Positions 25,024 to 34,189 are shown, counted from the first letter of the stretch. The stretch is DNA of 64,000 nucleotides from Halovenus marina (GCF_051414115.1 NZ_JBLKNZ010000001.1:2294001-2358000), one strand, 5' to 3'. The notes: generated by a model from the sequence alone, not told the origin. Numbers and translations: made by a program.

Positions 25024-26148
25024 TTAGTCGATGTTGTTGACTGCGTCCTGCTGCCGAGCCGTCGAACTATGCTCGTACTTCTCAGTTGTCCTCTTCGACT
25101 TGTGACGGCACTGCTGTGCAGCCACGGCCAAACCCTCTTCCTCAGCTACGTAAGTCGCCGTACTATGCCTAATCGAGTAAGGCGTAAGATCCCGGTTCTC
25201 CAAATCCAAGTTAGCCTCCCTAGCAATCTTCCGGAACACATCCCTAAACGAATCCTTATCATACCGATTACCGTACATCGTCAACCACAACGCATCCCGG
25301 CCATCATACTTCTCCCGCGTCTCCCGCTCATCCAACCACCGCTTCAAGATCTGACTAGTCTCCTCCTTCAACGCAACAATCCAATTCTCCCGATTCTTAC
25401 TGCTCTCCTCCCGAGGAATACGAAGCACACCATTCTCCGTATCCACCCACTGAACAGTCGAACGCTTAACCTCAATAGGACGCAAACCCGCATCCAACGC
25501 AACATAAATCAGCGACGTATACTTAAACGAATTCGCCTTCTCCCAATCCCTCATCGAAACCTCATCCTTCGGCTTCTGAAGCCTCTGAGAAAGATACGTC
25601 TTCCACCTCTCACGCTCCCCAGGACTCACACTGTTATAATGAGGCACCGACCCATACTCCATAGCAGCCCTCCTCAACTTACGACGATCATCCCTCGTCA
25701 AATAATCCCGAGGACTATAAGTCGTAGACGGATCACTATACTCAATCACAGGCTCCCACTCCACATCCTTACCCCGAGCCACACGCTTCCACTTAAACAA
25801 CGACCTACAAGCCTTCTGATAATGACACTTCGTACTCTCCTTCATCTCCTCCGAAGCCAAAAACCGCATCCAATCATCCGCATCATCCACCGACAAATCC
25901 TGCACATACCGCCCCCTCTTGTCCCAAACAAAACGATAAAACAGATCAAGCCGATTCATCCTGTTTTTAGCTGTACTATGGCTATAACCCTCAGCCTTAT
26001 CCGGATTCTTACCCAACGAAAGCATCCACTCCACCAACTCACGGCGATGCTCCCGATACGTAACCTCCTGCCTCGGATTTAAATACTCCTGTGCATCCTC
26101 AGAAACGAGGACAATACCGTTGTACTTGTTCTCATCATCGTATGTCAT
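25024..26148 (-). CDS. Tyrosine recombinase (integrase)
   Basis: 374 residues. An N-terminal helical DNA-binding (SAM-like) domain spans about 40-135. The catalytic domain has Arg in AGLRPIEVKRS, Arg in PYSIRHSTATY, His in CRHKSKRTTEKY and the nucleophile Tyr in the same segment; the usual H of the HxxR box is Tyr here. It belongs to the phage-integrase/XerCD family and should insert and excise the element at the adjacent tRNA-Thr. It reads away from the tRNA, with its start 200 bases from the tRNA 3' end. Confidence 0.9.
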   Translation of the reverse strand: MTYDDENKYNGIVLVSEDAQEYLNPRQEVTYREHRRELVEWMLSLGKNPDKAEGYSHSTAKNRMNRLDLFYRFVWDKRGRYVQDLSVDDADDWMRFLASEEMKESTKCHYQKACRSLFKWKRVARGKDVEWEPVIEYSDPSTTYSPRDYLTRDDRRKLRRAAMEYGSVPHYNSVSPGERERWKTYLSQRLQKPKDEVSMRDWEKANSFKYTSLIYVALDAGLRPIEVKRSTVQWVDTENGVLRIPREESSKNRENWIVALKEETSQILKRWLDERETREKYDGRDALWLTMYGNRYDKDSFRDVFRKIAREANLDLENRDLTPYSIRHSTATYVAEEEGLAVAAQQCRHKSKRTTEKYEHSSTARQQDAVNNID

Positions 26149-26253
26149 ACAAAACCACCCTCACATCTAGAAACTAGAACTAGACACCACAAAACCTTAA
26201 AAATATACTGTAGTATGCCTGACTGTTCTCCAAAACCGCATGACTGCACCAGG

Positions 26254-26330
26254 GTACCCGAACAAACACCGGGTACTCGTCCTTGCATGGTGTACATTCT
26301 TTCACCGACGAAGAACCCGGTAACTACCGG
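26254..26330. repeat. Inverted repeats between integrase and tRNA
   Basis: GTACCCG...CGGGTAC (26254-26260 and 26270-26276) and CCGGTA-AC-TACCGG (26317-26330) lie between the integrase gene and the tRNA-Thr 3' end. They could be recombinase or excisionase arm sites, or a terminator for the tRNA transcript. Confidence 0.4.
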
Positions 26331-26348
26331 AAAGAACAGGGAAAGAGA

Positions 26349-26419
26349 GCCTAGGCCGGAATTTGAATCCGGGGTCTCGTCCTTACCAAGGACGCGCTTT
26401 ACCGCTAAGCTACCCAGGC
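26349..26419 (-). tRNA. tRNA-Thr(GGT)
   Basis: Folds as a cloverleaf: acceptor GCCTGGG/CCTAGGC, anticodon arm CGTCC-TTGGTAA-GGACG with anticodon GGT, T arm CCGGA-TTCAAAT-TCCGG. No CCA is encoded. The integrated element begins at its 3' end, so the 3' half also serves as the attachment site. Confidence 0.93.
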
Positions 26420-26461
26420 GCACCCGGAGGTAGCCGGGAAACCTCTTTAGGGGTTTCGATT

Positions 26462-27187
26462 TCAGTCGTCGATCGACGACCGAACGCCCTCGGGGGGACT
26501 CTCCCCGGCGAGGGTGTCGAGTCGGTCGCGGATGTCGCCGGGAAAGAGCGTCACCGAGTCGGGGAAGCCAGCCGCACCGTCGGGAAGCGTGCCTGCCAGG
26601 TCGGCGGCGAACTCCCGGAACTGCGGCATGACTGGGCCGCCGACGGTCGCACCGGTGACGACAGCCAGTTCGAGTACGTCCGCCTCCAGATTCCGGTCGA
26701 GATCAGTCTTCACTGTCTCGTCGAGATCCGTCTGGTCCATCTCCTGTCGGACGGTCTGGTCGCGACCGAACGCTCGAACGGTCTCGACTGCCCGGTTGGC
26801 GCCCTCGGTACGTGCGAGGAGATAGAACCCGCGGGCCACCAGCACGTCCGCAGCCAGAATCTGCATGTCGGCGTCGTCGCGGTCACTCCAGGGCTGTCCG
26901 TGGACAAGCCGCCGAGTGAGTCTGAGTCCGTCGTAGATGAGTTGAACACCGGCCGCACGCTCGCGGATTCCGTCGGGCGGTGACTCATCAGTGGCAGGTC
27001 CGGACATCGGGATTTCAGTCATCGCACGGGCACTCAGAAGCGTCAGGACGCCGGGAACCATCGACCCAGTTTCGAGTTCCGTTCGAATCGTCTCACGGAG
27101 AGCCGCTGGCTCGACGGCGTCGACAGCATCGAATGCGGTCTGTCTGACCGCAGCGACCTCGTCCATCACCCGTTTGTAGGGATGCAA
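26462..27187 (-). CDS. Haloarchaeal conserved helical protein
   Basis: 241 residues, acidic, mostly helical. SDRDDADMQILAADVLVARGFYLLA at about 101-125 recalls the all-helical fold of polyprenyl synthases without their full Asp-rich motifs. It may belong to a haloarchaea-only family (possibly DUF7114), but I am not certain. ATG 27166, seven codons later and preceded by GGGTG, is an alternative start. It is the first chromosomal gene beside the element. Confidence 0.6.
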   Translation of the reverse strand: MHPYKRVMDEVAAVRQTAFDAVDAVEPAALRETIRTELETGSMVPGVLTLLSARAMTEIPMSGPATDESPPDGIRERAAGVQLIYDGLRLTRRLVHGQPWSDRDDADMQILAADVLVARGFYLLARTEGANRAVETVRAFGRDQTVRQEMDQTDLDETVKTDLDRNLEADVLELAVVTGATVGGPVMPQFREFAADLAGTLPDGAAGFPDSVTLFPGDIRDRLDTLAGESPPEGVRSSIDD

Positions 27188-27268
27188 AAGGCAAAGACCT
27201 TTGGAAACGCGAGCAGGCGAGTGCGCTCGGCGGTCACGGACACCCGGTCGGTTCCAGACAGCATCGGC

Positions 27269-28108
27269 TCAGTACAGCGGTGCTGGGCCGGGTGGTGCCT
27301 GCCGTTTGTGGGCGCTTCGCTCGTGCATCGCCCGCACGTCCTCGACGAGTGATTCGTCGATACCGAGTTCGCGGGCGGTCGCACTCACCGAGAGTGGACC
27401 GTCGACGTGAAGCGCGAGGATGGAATCGAGCGTGTCGTAGCCGAGTCCGAGTTCGTCCTCGTCGGTCTGGTCGGCCCACAGCTCCGCACTCGGTGTCTTT
27501 TCGACCAGGTCATCGGGAACGCCGACGTAGCTGGCGAGTTGGCGCACTTGCTGTTTGTAGAGGTTGGCGATCGGGTGACAGTCGACTGCGCCGTCGCCGT
27601 ACTTCGTGAAGTAGCCCACCGCGGCCTCGCTGCGGTTGCCTGTTCCGAACACGATCCCGTTGCGGTGGTTGGCTGCGACGTAGTTGAGGACCGCTCGCAT
27701 GCGAGCGCGGAGGTTGCCAGCCGTGACGTGATACTGCTCGCGTTCGCTGGCGTCGAAGCCGGGATAGGCATCGAGAACCGCCGTCGCGAGCGGTTCGATC
27801 TCGATAACGTCGAACTCGATGCCGAGCAACTCGGCTGCGACACGTTCGGCGTCGGACATGTTCTGCGCGCGGTTGACCTCGCTTGGAAGGACGAGTCCAT
27901 ACACGCTGTCTGCCCCGAGCGCCTCGACGGCCAGATGTGACGTGAGCGTGCTGTCGATCCCACCCGAGAGCGCGATCACAGCGGTCTCCGCACCGGATTG
28001 GTCGTACTGTGACTGGATGAACGACGTGATGTGGTCGCGCCGCTGTTCGAGTTCGGTCTCCGAAAGTGACAGATCCAGCGTCCGTGCCTCGTTCTCGATT
28101 GCTGGCAT
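27269..28108 (-). CDS. nadE: NAD(+) synthetase, ammonia-dependent
   Basis: 279 residues. The PP-loop ALSGGIDSTL is at about 46-55, with the NadE signatures GNLRARMRAVLNYVAA, GTGNRSEAAVGYFTKYGDG and HPIANLYKQQVR further on. It makes NAD+ from deamido-NAD+ with ATP and ammonia in the cytoplasm. There is no glutaminase domain, as usual for archaeal NadE of this length. Confidence 0.95.
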   Translation of the reverse strand: MPAIENEARTLDLSLSETELEQRRDHITSFIQSQYDQSGAETAVIALSGGIDSTLTSHLAVEALGADSVYGLVLPSEVNRAQNMSDAERVAAELLGIEFDVIEIEPLATAVLDAYPGFDASEREQYHVTAGNLRARMRAVLNYVAANHRNGIVFGTGNRSEAAVGYFTKYGDGAVDCHPIANLYKQQVRQLASYVGVPDDLVEKTPSAELWADQTDEDELGLGYDTLDSILALHVDGPLSVSATARELGIDESLVEDVRAMHERSAHKRQAPPGPAPLY

Positions 28109-28234
28109 GATCGTGAGTTGGACTGAACGGACAAGTAAGTCCGGACTAGGCGAACTGAACTGGACGGTCGGTCACTTCCGGGCGTCTCGACTCCGGACAC
28201 TGTACATAAGTGTCAGTCGCTCGAACCACGACGC

Positions 28235-28675
28235 ATGACCGATCTTGATGTGTACGACCACGTTCGATTGACCGGGACCGACCACCCGGATGGGGTCTAT
28301 CGCGTCGTCGGGGTCCGCGACGCGGAAGTGACGGTTCTTAGAGTCGGAGACGCCGACGGCCAGCGCGTCCACAGCGGCGAACTCGGGACACTCGGCGTCG
28401 ACGAACTCGAAGCCGCTACGTCGGCCCCAAATCCAGACGGGAACCGCCCGCTCAGAGCGACGGTTCGGGCGGCGCTGACGATGCCATACTGGGTCGGTCG
28501 GGCCTTCGTGCAGCAACTTCTGGCACGCCCAGGCCTGTCTGCGCTTGCAGTGAGTCTCGTGCTGGTCGGTGTGGTCGGCGGGCAGACCGGGCAGATACCG
28601 GGTGGGATCGAAAGCGGGATGATTCTCGTCGGCGGGCTTGCGCTCGCGTATCTCGGGAGCGGTCGGTCGTCGTGA
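28235..28675 (+). CDS. Membrane protein with acidic N-terminal domain
   Basis: 146 residues. The first 75 look like a small beta domain (YDHVRLTGTDHPDGVYRVVGV). Two hydrophobic segments lie at about 105-120 and 126-142. No family recognised beyond a haloarchaeal type. The start ATG gives an acidic, well-composed N-terminus, and a tRNA gene follows. Confidence 0.6.
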   Translation: MTDLDVYDHVRLTGTDHPDGVYRVVGVRDAEVTVLRVGDADGQRVHSGELGTLGVDELEAATSAPNPDGNRPLRATVRAALTMPYWVGRAFVQQLLARPGLSALAVSLVLVGVVGGQTGQIPGGIESGMILVGGLALAYLGSGRSS

Positions 28676-28750
28676 CGCACATCCGGTCGAGTGGTGTGAG
28701 ACGGATCGAAGGATAAGAACCATATAGCCGGATCGGGTAGACACGTCCGG

Positions 28751-28821
28751 GCGTGGTTGGTCTAGTGGTAGGACAGCAGCCTCCCACGCTGCTTGCCCGG
28801 GTTCAAATCCCGGACCACGCA
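28751..28821 (+). tRNA. tRNA-Gly(CCC)
   Basis: Cloverleaf with acceptor GCGTGGT/ACCACGC, anticodon arm GCAGC-CTCCCAC-GCTGC giving anticodon CCC, and T arm CCGGG-TTCAAAT-CCCGG. Base 28821 is the discriminator A; no CCA encoded. Confidence 0.93.
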
Positions 28822-28906
28822 TCCGCTTTTGATGGGTATGAGACCCGCTCGTTAGTGAGAGTGGCCAGCAGTTTGCTTTTGCCGACAGCGCACAAACGAG
28901 ACGGTG

Positions 28907-30106
28907 ATGGAGGACACAGAGCGGTTCCGGTTCGCCTACGACCCGGGAGTCATCCGATTTGGTGAGCAGTCGGTCGAGGCGCTGGGTGAAGAACTGACAG
29001 CACTTGGCTGTTCGGGCGCACTCGTGGTCTGTGGTGAGACGGTCGGGTCGACACCCGCCGTCATCGATCCAGTCCGGAACGGTCTCGGAGCGCGACTCGC
29101 AGGCGTCTTCGACCGGACGACACCCGAAAAGCGTCTGGAGACGGCCGCCGAGGCGGCGGCGCAGTTTCACCAGACTGGGGCTGATGCCTTCGTCGCACTA
29201 GGGGGCGGGAGCAGCATCGACGTTGCGAAGGTCGCAAGCGTCATCGCGAGCGGCGACCGTGACCCGTCGAAACTGGGCGCGCAACTCGAATCGACGGGTC
29301 GAATCACGATTTCAGCAGGGGAATTGCCGCCCGTGCTGGCCGTGCCGACGACACTCGCTGGGGCGGACTTCTCTCAGCTTGCGGGGATAACGGCATCGGC
29401 CGCGTCCGGACTGGTGTCGGAGGATGTCAGCGGCGGGCTCAGTGACCCACGACTGATGCCCGCAGCGGCGTTGTACGACCCGGCGCTCGTTCGGACGACA
29501 CCACAGTCTGTGCTCTCGGCGTCCGCGATGAACGGCTTCGACAAGGGCATCGAGACGCTCTATGCCCGCTCGCGGACGCCGATCACCGACGCGACGGCAC
29601 TCCGGGGGCTCGGACTGCTCGTCGAGGGGTTGCCGACACTCGCGAGCGAACGCGAGCGCTGGGACCTCGATTCGATACTCCGCGGCCTCGTTCTGGTGCA
29701 GTATGGCATCTCGCGGCCCGACGGGACGACGCTCTCGCTCGTTCATGCGCTGGGGCACGGGGTCAAATCCCACGCGGACGTCCACCAGGGTGTCGCTCAC
29801 GCCGTACTCGCGCCGCACGCACTCGCGTACCTCTTCGAGCGCGTTGACGGACAACGAGAACTGCTCGCCGAAGCGCTGAACGTCCCGGCAGCGACGGACC
29901 CAGCACAGGGAACGATCACCGCCGTCGAGTCGGTTCGCGACTCACTGGGGTTGCCGTCCAGGCTCCGGGACATCGATGGGATCGACCGCTCGACGTTCGA
30001 CGCCATCGCGCAGACGACGGTCGACGACGCGTTGATCGAGAACGTTCCTCCGGGACTGGATCCGGAGCGGTCGGAGCTTCGGACCGTTCTCGAAGCTGCC
30101 TGGTGA
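28907..30106 (+). CDS. Iron-containing alcohol dehydrogenase family protein
   Basis: 399 residues from ATG 28907 (a GTG just before it is also possible). LGGGSSIDVAK at about 98-108 is the NAD(P)-binding signature of group III dehydrogenases, and SLVHALGHGVKSHADVHQGVAHAVLAPH carries the His residues that bind iron. The substrate cannot be read from the sequence; the family includes alcohol, glycerol and glycerol-1-phosphate dehydrogenases. A DCC-family protein gene follows. Confidence 0.85.
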   Translation: MEDTERFRFAYDPGVIRFGEQSVEALGEELTALGCSGALVVCGETVGSTPAVIDPVRNGLGARLAGVFDRTTPEKRLETAAEAAAQFHQTGADAFVALGGGSSIDVAKVASVIASGDRDPSKLGAQLESTGRITISAGELPPVLAVPTTLAGADFSQLAGITASAASGLVSEDVSGGLSDPRLMPAAALYDPALVRTTPQSVLSASAMNGFDKGIETLYARSRTPITDATALRGLGLLVEGLPTLASERERWDLDSILRGLVLVQYGISRPDGTTLSLVHALGHGVKSHADVHQGVAHAVLAPHALAYLFERVDGQRELLAEALNVPAATDPAQGTITAVESVRDSLGLPSRLRDIDGIDRSTFDAIAQTTVDDALIENVPPGLDPERSELRTVLEAAW

Positions 30107-30174
30107 GTGACGACGGTGCACGGGAAGCACACTGCTGGGAAACGCTCAACAGCCACGGCCACGTAGCGTCAGTA

Positions 30175-30708
30175 ATGACAGCCGACGCGTCCGACGACCA
30201 CTCCGCTGTCCCCGACGACAGTCCTACTGTCCCCGACGACGGTCCTACTGTCCCTGAGGATCGTCCGGTCGTCCTGTTCGATGGTGTGTGCAATCTCTGT
30301 ACGGGGGCAGTGACCTTTCTCATTCGGCGTGATCCGGAGGCAGTGTTCCGGTTCGCACCGCTCCAGTCCGAAGTCGGGAAGCGACTCGCCGCGGAGTACG
30401 ACGTTCCAACCGAAGATCTCGAAACCGTCGCGCTGGTCGAGAACGGGCGCTGTTACACCAAATCGAGCGCAGCGCTTCGGGCCGCGCACCATCTCGGCGG
30501 ACTCTACCATCTGCTTCTTGTCTTCTGGCTCGTCCCGAAGATGGTCCGGGACTGGGTGTACGACGTGGTTGCCAGCCACCGCTACGAGTGGTTCGGCAAG
30601 CGCGAGGCCTGTCTGATGCCGACCGATGACATCCGCGACCGCTTTCTCTCGGGTGGCCCCTCACCCGGTCCAAACGAATCACGGACCGACACTGGGGCCG
30701 AACCCTGA
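30175..30708 (+). CDS. DCC-family thiol-disulfide oxidoreductase-like protein
   Basis: 177 residues from ATG 30175. LFDGVCNLCTGAVTFLIRRDP contains the D-G-x-C-x-x-C core of the DCC (DUF393) family, small thioredoxin-fold proteins of uncertain substrate. The N-terminus before it holds three imperfect copies of the heptapeptide VPDDxPT, encoded by 21-base tandem repeats (30208-30270). The C-terminal tail is rich in Pro, Ser and Asp. Confidence 0.85.
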   Translation: MTADASDDHSAVPDDSPTVPDDGPTVPEDRPVVLFDGVCNLCTGAVTFLIRRDPEAVFRFAPLQSEVGKRLAAEYDVPTEDLETVALVENGRCYTKSSAALRAAHHLGGLYHLLLVFWLVPKMVRDWVYDVVASHRYEWFGKREACLMPTDDIRDRFLSGGPSPGPNESRTDTGAEP

Positions 30709-30768
30709 CGCTGGGTGCGGCGCGTCAGTGAGTGGTGGGGGGTGTGTCAGCGAACAGCAGAGAGTGTG

Positions 30769-31473
30769 TCAGCGACTGTCCGAGAGCGTCTCAGCAAACG
30801 CCCGCAATCGGCTCCGTCCGTCGGAAGCAATCGGTGTGCCGTGGCCGGGACAGGCAATCTCAAATGGGGGAGCACGGTCGACGAACTCCCGCAACGACTG
30901 GTCGGCCTGCGCGCGGTCGTACTGAAAGACCGTCGGAACGCGCTGGAACTCGCCGTCGACAGTCCGAACCAGATCACCGAGGAAGGCGACGGAGTGTCGT
31001 TCGCTGACGTACACCATGTGACCGGGCGAGTGGCCCGGCGTCGCGTAGGCGGTCAACCCACCGACAGTGTCCCCATCTGTGAGTGTCTCGACAGTGACAT
31101 CGGGCGTCGTCCGGAGGACGTCGAGCGCGCGCTGGATCGTCCCCTTTCGGTTCCACGGCGGGCGCTCGTTGCGGGTGAGAAAGGCGGCGTCGGGACTCCC
31201 GGCAAACACAGTCGCATCCAGCCCATCCAGACGAGAGAGTGCTCCGACGTGGTCGATGTCGTAGTGTGTGAGCACGACGTGATCGACCGCAGCGAGCGGC
31301 GTGTCAGCGGAAACACGGCTGCCGGTAACGGCGGCAACGGCGCGCTCGAGTCGGCCAGCGTGCCAGGTCATCCCGGCGTCGACGAGTGTGAGTGATCCCT
31401 CCTCACGGAACAGATAGGCGTTGACACCCTGAAAGTCACACCACCAGACGTGCGCTGAGAGCCGGGTCGCCAT
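30769..31473 (-). CDS. Metallo-beta-lactamase fold hydrolase
   Basis: 234 residues from ATG 31473; the frame extends upstream but only with Arg/Cys-rich, non-haloarchaeal-looking sequence. THYDIDHVG holds the metal motif in the H-x-D-x-D-H form; TPGHSPGHMVYV, FLGDLV and CPGHG give the other metal ligands. The family includes glyoxalase II-like and lactonase-like enzymes; the substrate is unknown. It ends close to the DCC gene, with which it converges. Confidence 0.85.
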   Translation of the reverse strand: MATRLSAHVWWCDFQGVNAYLFREEGSLTLVDAGMTWHAGRLERAVAAVTGSRVSADTPLAAVDHVVLTHYDIDHVGALSRLDGLDATVFAGSPDAAFLTRNERPPWNRKGTIQRALDVLRTTPDVTVETLTDGDTVGGLTAYATPGHSPGHMVYVSERHSVAFLGDLVRTVDGEFQRVPTVFQYDRAQADQSLREFVDRAPPFEIACPGHGTPIASDGRSRLRAFAETLSDSR

Positions 31474-31526
31474 GACTCGACAGACGCGACACAGCACATT
31501 CAATCCCCGGTTCGGCAAATCACGCC

Positions 31527-33035
31527 TCACTCAGGGTCTGCATCGGTGACGGATCGCGTCTGAGCGAGATTACCGGGCGTGACGGTCACGGACTGGTCGG
31601 CAGTTCCGGCGACGACGCGGTATTCACCAGGAGCGAGGTCAGCGACGAAGAAGTGCCCGTCGGGGCCGGTTTCGACGCGAACCGGCGTCGTCGGATCCTC
31701 GCTGTCCGAGGTGACGGTGACCGGAAACTGGTCCCGTGGCGTGTCCGACGAATCGGTGACGCGGCCGCCGACGTGTCCCCGGTCGGGGTCGTCCTTCCAC
31801 GGCATCGGTGAAACGGGGACAGCGGTCTGGAACACGGGTTCGTGTTCCCCCGCAACGAGGGCGTCGACGAGTCGACGATAGGCCGTCTCGCGTGACACGT
31901 CGCGTTCGTGAACGCCCACTGTCGGCGTCGCGTAGGAGAAGCCCGCCCAGCCGCTGGTCTCGGGTCCGCGCTCGCGGATGGCTTCGATCTGCGCTCGCGT
32001 CTCCTCGGGCGTGTTGAGATACAACCCCTGCCCCACCACGACGTCACGGTCGGACTGCAGTTCGTTCGTCCACTCGACCCACTCGCGGTACATCGCCCGC
32101 TGGTCAGGGTCGGCCTCGCGCTTGTAGTTCATCAGCAGTGCAGTGTCGACGATGCTCGCGTCGAGCCACGCTTTGAAGTCCTGCATGAGTTGCCAGTAGT
32201 TCGCCGTCCCCGCCCACCCGTCCGCCCGGTGCTGTGGCCCGCGCCATCGGGTGACGGCGTCGACCGACACCCGAACGGACGGATCGATAGCGAAACAGGC
32301 GTGATAGATCCGTCGCATGAGCGCGGTCACCTGCTCGCGTCGCCACTCGACGAACGACTCGTCGTCAGGGTCCGGGTCGGTGCGTCCGGTCGCGGCCTCG
32401 TATCGGTCGAGCGCGACCGGGTTGTAGCCAAATCTCGGCGGTTGCTCGGGCGCGGCGTTTGCCTCCGGGTCGGGGCCCGGATACCGGATGAAATCCAGAT
32501 TGAGGCCGTCGACGTCGTAGTTCGCGACGATGCTTCGTGCGGTCTCGCGGAGGTACCGGTGTGCGCCGGGGTGGCCGTACTCGAAGTAGTAGTTCCCGTT
32601 GCTGTCGGTCGGGTCGCCGTCGACGCTGTACGTGATCCACGGGTCGTCGCTCTCGGGGCCGTGAGTGTTGAACGGATGGTCGGGCTGAGATGGCACGTCG
32701 AGCGAATCGTCCCAGAGCTTTCCGACGACCATCCAGCCGTGGACCTCGATGTCCGCATCGTGTGCGTGCTCGATCAGCGTCGCGAGCGGGTCGATGTCGT
32801 CGTCGACAGCATCGTCAGCAGTGCGGGGCGGATGTCCCCGGTCCCCGTAGAAGTCCGCCCGTCGAACGACCTGCGCGACGATAGCGTTGCAGTTTGTCGC
32901 TTGTACGCGGTCGATCGTAGTCTCGATTTCCGAGACGGTCTTCAGCCCGGGGTTGAACGCGTCGAGCCAGTAGCCCCGGAATTCGGCACCGTCGTCGTGA
33001 ACTTCGTGCTGTGTGTCAGAGCGACTCATCGTCAC
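31527..33035 (-). CDS. GHL10-type glycoside-hydrolase-like protein
   Basis: 502 residues. FRGYWLDAFNPGL near the N-terminus, AQVVRRADFYG, and VDGLNLDFIRYPGPDP are the marks of the GHL10 (DUF187) TIM-barrel family related to glycoside hydrolases. The last 90 residues look like a carboxypeptidase-regulatory-like beta domain (GGRVTDSSDTPRDQFPVTV). No signal peptide was seen, so it may act in the cytoplasm or leave by an unclear route. The ATG overlaps the stop of the MoaB-like gene by four bases, so the two are co-translated. Confidence 0.8.
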   Translation of the reverse strand: MTMSRSDTQHEVHDDGAEFRGYWLDAFNPGLKTVSEIETTIDRVQATNCNAIVAQVVRRADFYGDRGHPPRTADDAVDDDIDPLATLIEHAHDADIEVHGWMVVGKLWDDSLDVPSQPDHPFNTHGPESDDPWITYSVDGDPTDSNGNYYFEYGHPGAHRYLRETARSIVANYDVDGLNLDFIRYPGPDPEANAAPEQPPRFGYNPVALDRYEAATGRTDPDPDDESFVEWRREQVTALMRRIYHACFAIDPSVRVSVDAVTRWRGPQHRADGWAGTANYWQLMQDFKAWLDASIVDTALLMNYKREADPDQRAMYREWVEWTNELQSDRDVVVGQGLYLNTPEETRAQIEAIRERGPETSGWAGFSYATPTVGVHERDVSRETAYRRLVDALVAGEHEPVFQTAVPVSPMPWKDDPDRGHVGGRVTDSSDTPRDQFPVTVTSDSEDPTTPVRVETGPDGHFFVADLAPGEYRVVAGTADQSVTVTPGNLAQTRSVTDADPE

Positions 33036-33667
33036 TCGTCGGACCCATCGCCGACAGCCGCCTCGACGATCCGGGCCGCTTCGGATAGAACGAGCGAGTC
33101 CATCGCACGTTCGGTCGTCTCCACGCCCGCAGGGACGGCAAACACCGGGACCTGATCGACGATGCCCGCAGTGGCGCGACTCGTCACGACAGCCGTCCCG
33201 ACAATCTCCTCCTCCTGTCGCCTGAACAGTTCGCCGAAGCCGGGCAGTTCCTTGTCGAACATCGTTCCGACTGCCTCGGGCACCACGCCAGCAGAACCGA
33301 CGCCAGTACCGCCGATAGTGACGATTGCGTCGACGTCCGCTCGGCCGACCAGCGTCACGACAGTACTCTGGACGTCGTCGTAACTCGGCTCGACGAGTTC
33401 GCGGGTCGCCACGGCGTCACCGGCGTCTTCGATTGCCGAGATGGCCGTGTCCCCGGGCGCGTCTTCCTCGACTGTCCCGTTCGAGAGCGTGACCACCGCG
33501 TACCCGAGCGACGCGGGTTCGTCCGCCTCATCCGCAGTCTCGTCGGCAACGGCGGTCTGGTCACCGGCGGCTTCCACTTCCTCGTCAGATTCGCCAGTCT
33601 CCTCGTCGTCATCGTCGTCTCTGTCCGAGCGTGTCCGTCGAGTATCCCGTGACTGAAAATCGACCAT
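33032..33667 (-). CDS. MoaB/Mog-like molybdopterin-binding domain protein
   Basis: 211 residues from ATG 33667; a longer frame exists upstream but is not haloarchaeal in composition. After an acidic N-terminus of about 60 residues comes LGYAVVTLSNGTVEEDAPGDTA, then VDAIVTIGGTGVGSAGVVPEAV, the GGTG signature of MoaB/MogA, and TAVVTSRATAGIVDQVPVFAVPG-like sequence. The family adenylates molybdopterin in molybdenum-cofactor synthesis. The acidic extension is unusual. Coupled to the GHL10-type gene. Confidence 0.85.
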   Translation of the reverse strand: MVDFQSRDTRRTRSDRDDDDDEETGESDEEVEAAGDQTAVADETADEADEPASLGYAVVTLSNGTVEEDAPGDTAISAIEDAGDAVATRELVEPSYDDVQSTVVTLVGRADVDAIVTIGGTGVGSAGVVPEAVGTMFDKELPGFGELFRRQEEEIVGTAVVTSRATAGIVDQVPVFAVPAGVETTERAMDSLVLSEAARIVEAAVGDGSDE

Positions 33668-33758
33668 AGTCGTCCGCCGCTTCGATCCCCGGGAGTAAAA
33701 ATCCGAGCACAGCGCGAGAGCGTGAACGTTTTGAGCAGGTAGCACGAAGAGCGTGACC

Positions 33759-34163
33759 ATGACAGACGGCTCCGGCCCGAACGGGAGCGCCACGGCGGAT
33801 CCGAGTGTCGACCCGAAGGCGGCCGGAGCCAGCGGTGAGCGAAGCGAACAGAGAACGGCGAACGACGACTCGAAGTCGAGTCAGCGCGGTCCCGAATCGG
33901 GCCAGCAGGCAGTGCCGCCGAGACAGTGGCCACCAAGGGAGTCACTCGACTGGCGGGGCTGGGTGCTCGTCGGCGTCGTCGTCCTCTCGGTGCTCGTCAT
34001 TCCGCTCTTCGTCCTCTATCTGCCGGAGGCACACTGGCTGCTCGGCCGAATGGGCTTTTCACTCCGGCAGGCGTATCTCATCTTCCCGATGATCCCCGCG
34101 TTGCTGCTCGGAGCCGTCGCCGTCTGGAGTGCAGTCAGGTCTCGACCACCCGGACAGGCGTAG
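33759..34163 (+). CDS. Small membrane protein with disordered N-terminus
   Basis: 134 residues from ATG 33759 (GTG 33753 is also possible). The first 65 residues are Ser/Gly/Glu-rich and probably disordered. Two transmembrane segments follow at about 68-88 and 105-127. No family recognised beyond haloarchaeal membrane proteins. It is divergent from the MoaB-like gene. Confidence 0.65.
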   Translation: MTDGSGPNGSATADPSVDPKAAGASGERSEQRTANDDSKSSQRGPESGQQAVPPRQWPPRESLDWRGWVLVGVVVLSVLVIPLFVLYLPEAHWLLGRMGFSLRQAYLIFPMIPALLLGAVAVWSAVRSRPPGQA

Positions 34164-34189
34164 AAAGCAAGAGAACAGCAGGACGGAAG

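Larger units (their letters stand above)
1..26348. mobile_element. Integrated element at tRNA-Thr(GGT), left end outside window
   Basis: This stretch is visibly richer in A+T than the DNA to its right, and the change falls at the tRNA-Thr gene. A tyrosine recombinase gene lies beside the 3' end of that tRNA, the usual arrangement of archaeal integrative elements that use a tRNA 3' end as attachment site. The content is accessory: two P-loop ATPases of the HerA/VirB4/coupling type, toxin-antitoxin pairs, a QueC-like cassette and many unrecognised small genes. No capsid, terminase or replication initiator gene was recognised, so I cannot say whether it is an integrative conjugative-like element, a provirus or an integrated plasmid. 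No second copy of the tRNA 3' end was found in the window, so the left attachment site should lie further left. Confidence 0.8.

Noticed and set aside
25018..26082. 354-residue plus-strand frame opposite the integrase
   Set aside because: Composition is extreme in Arg, Leu, Ile and Pro; it is the shadow of the integrase gene.
31908..33155. 415-residue plus-strand frame over the GHL10-type gene
   Set aside because: Val/Arg-rich antisense shadow; the minus-strand protein has clear family motifs.
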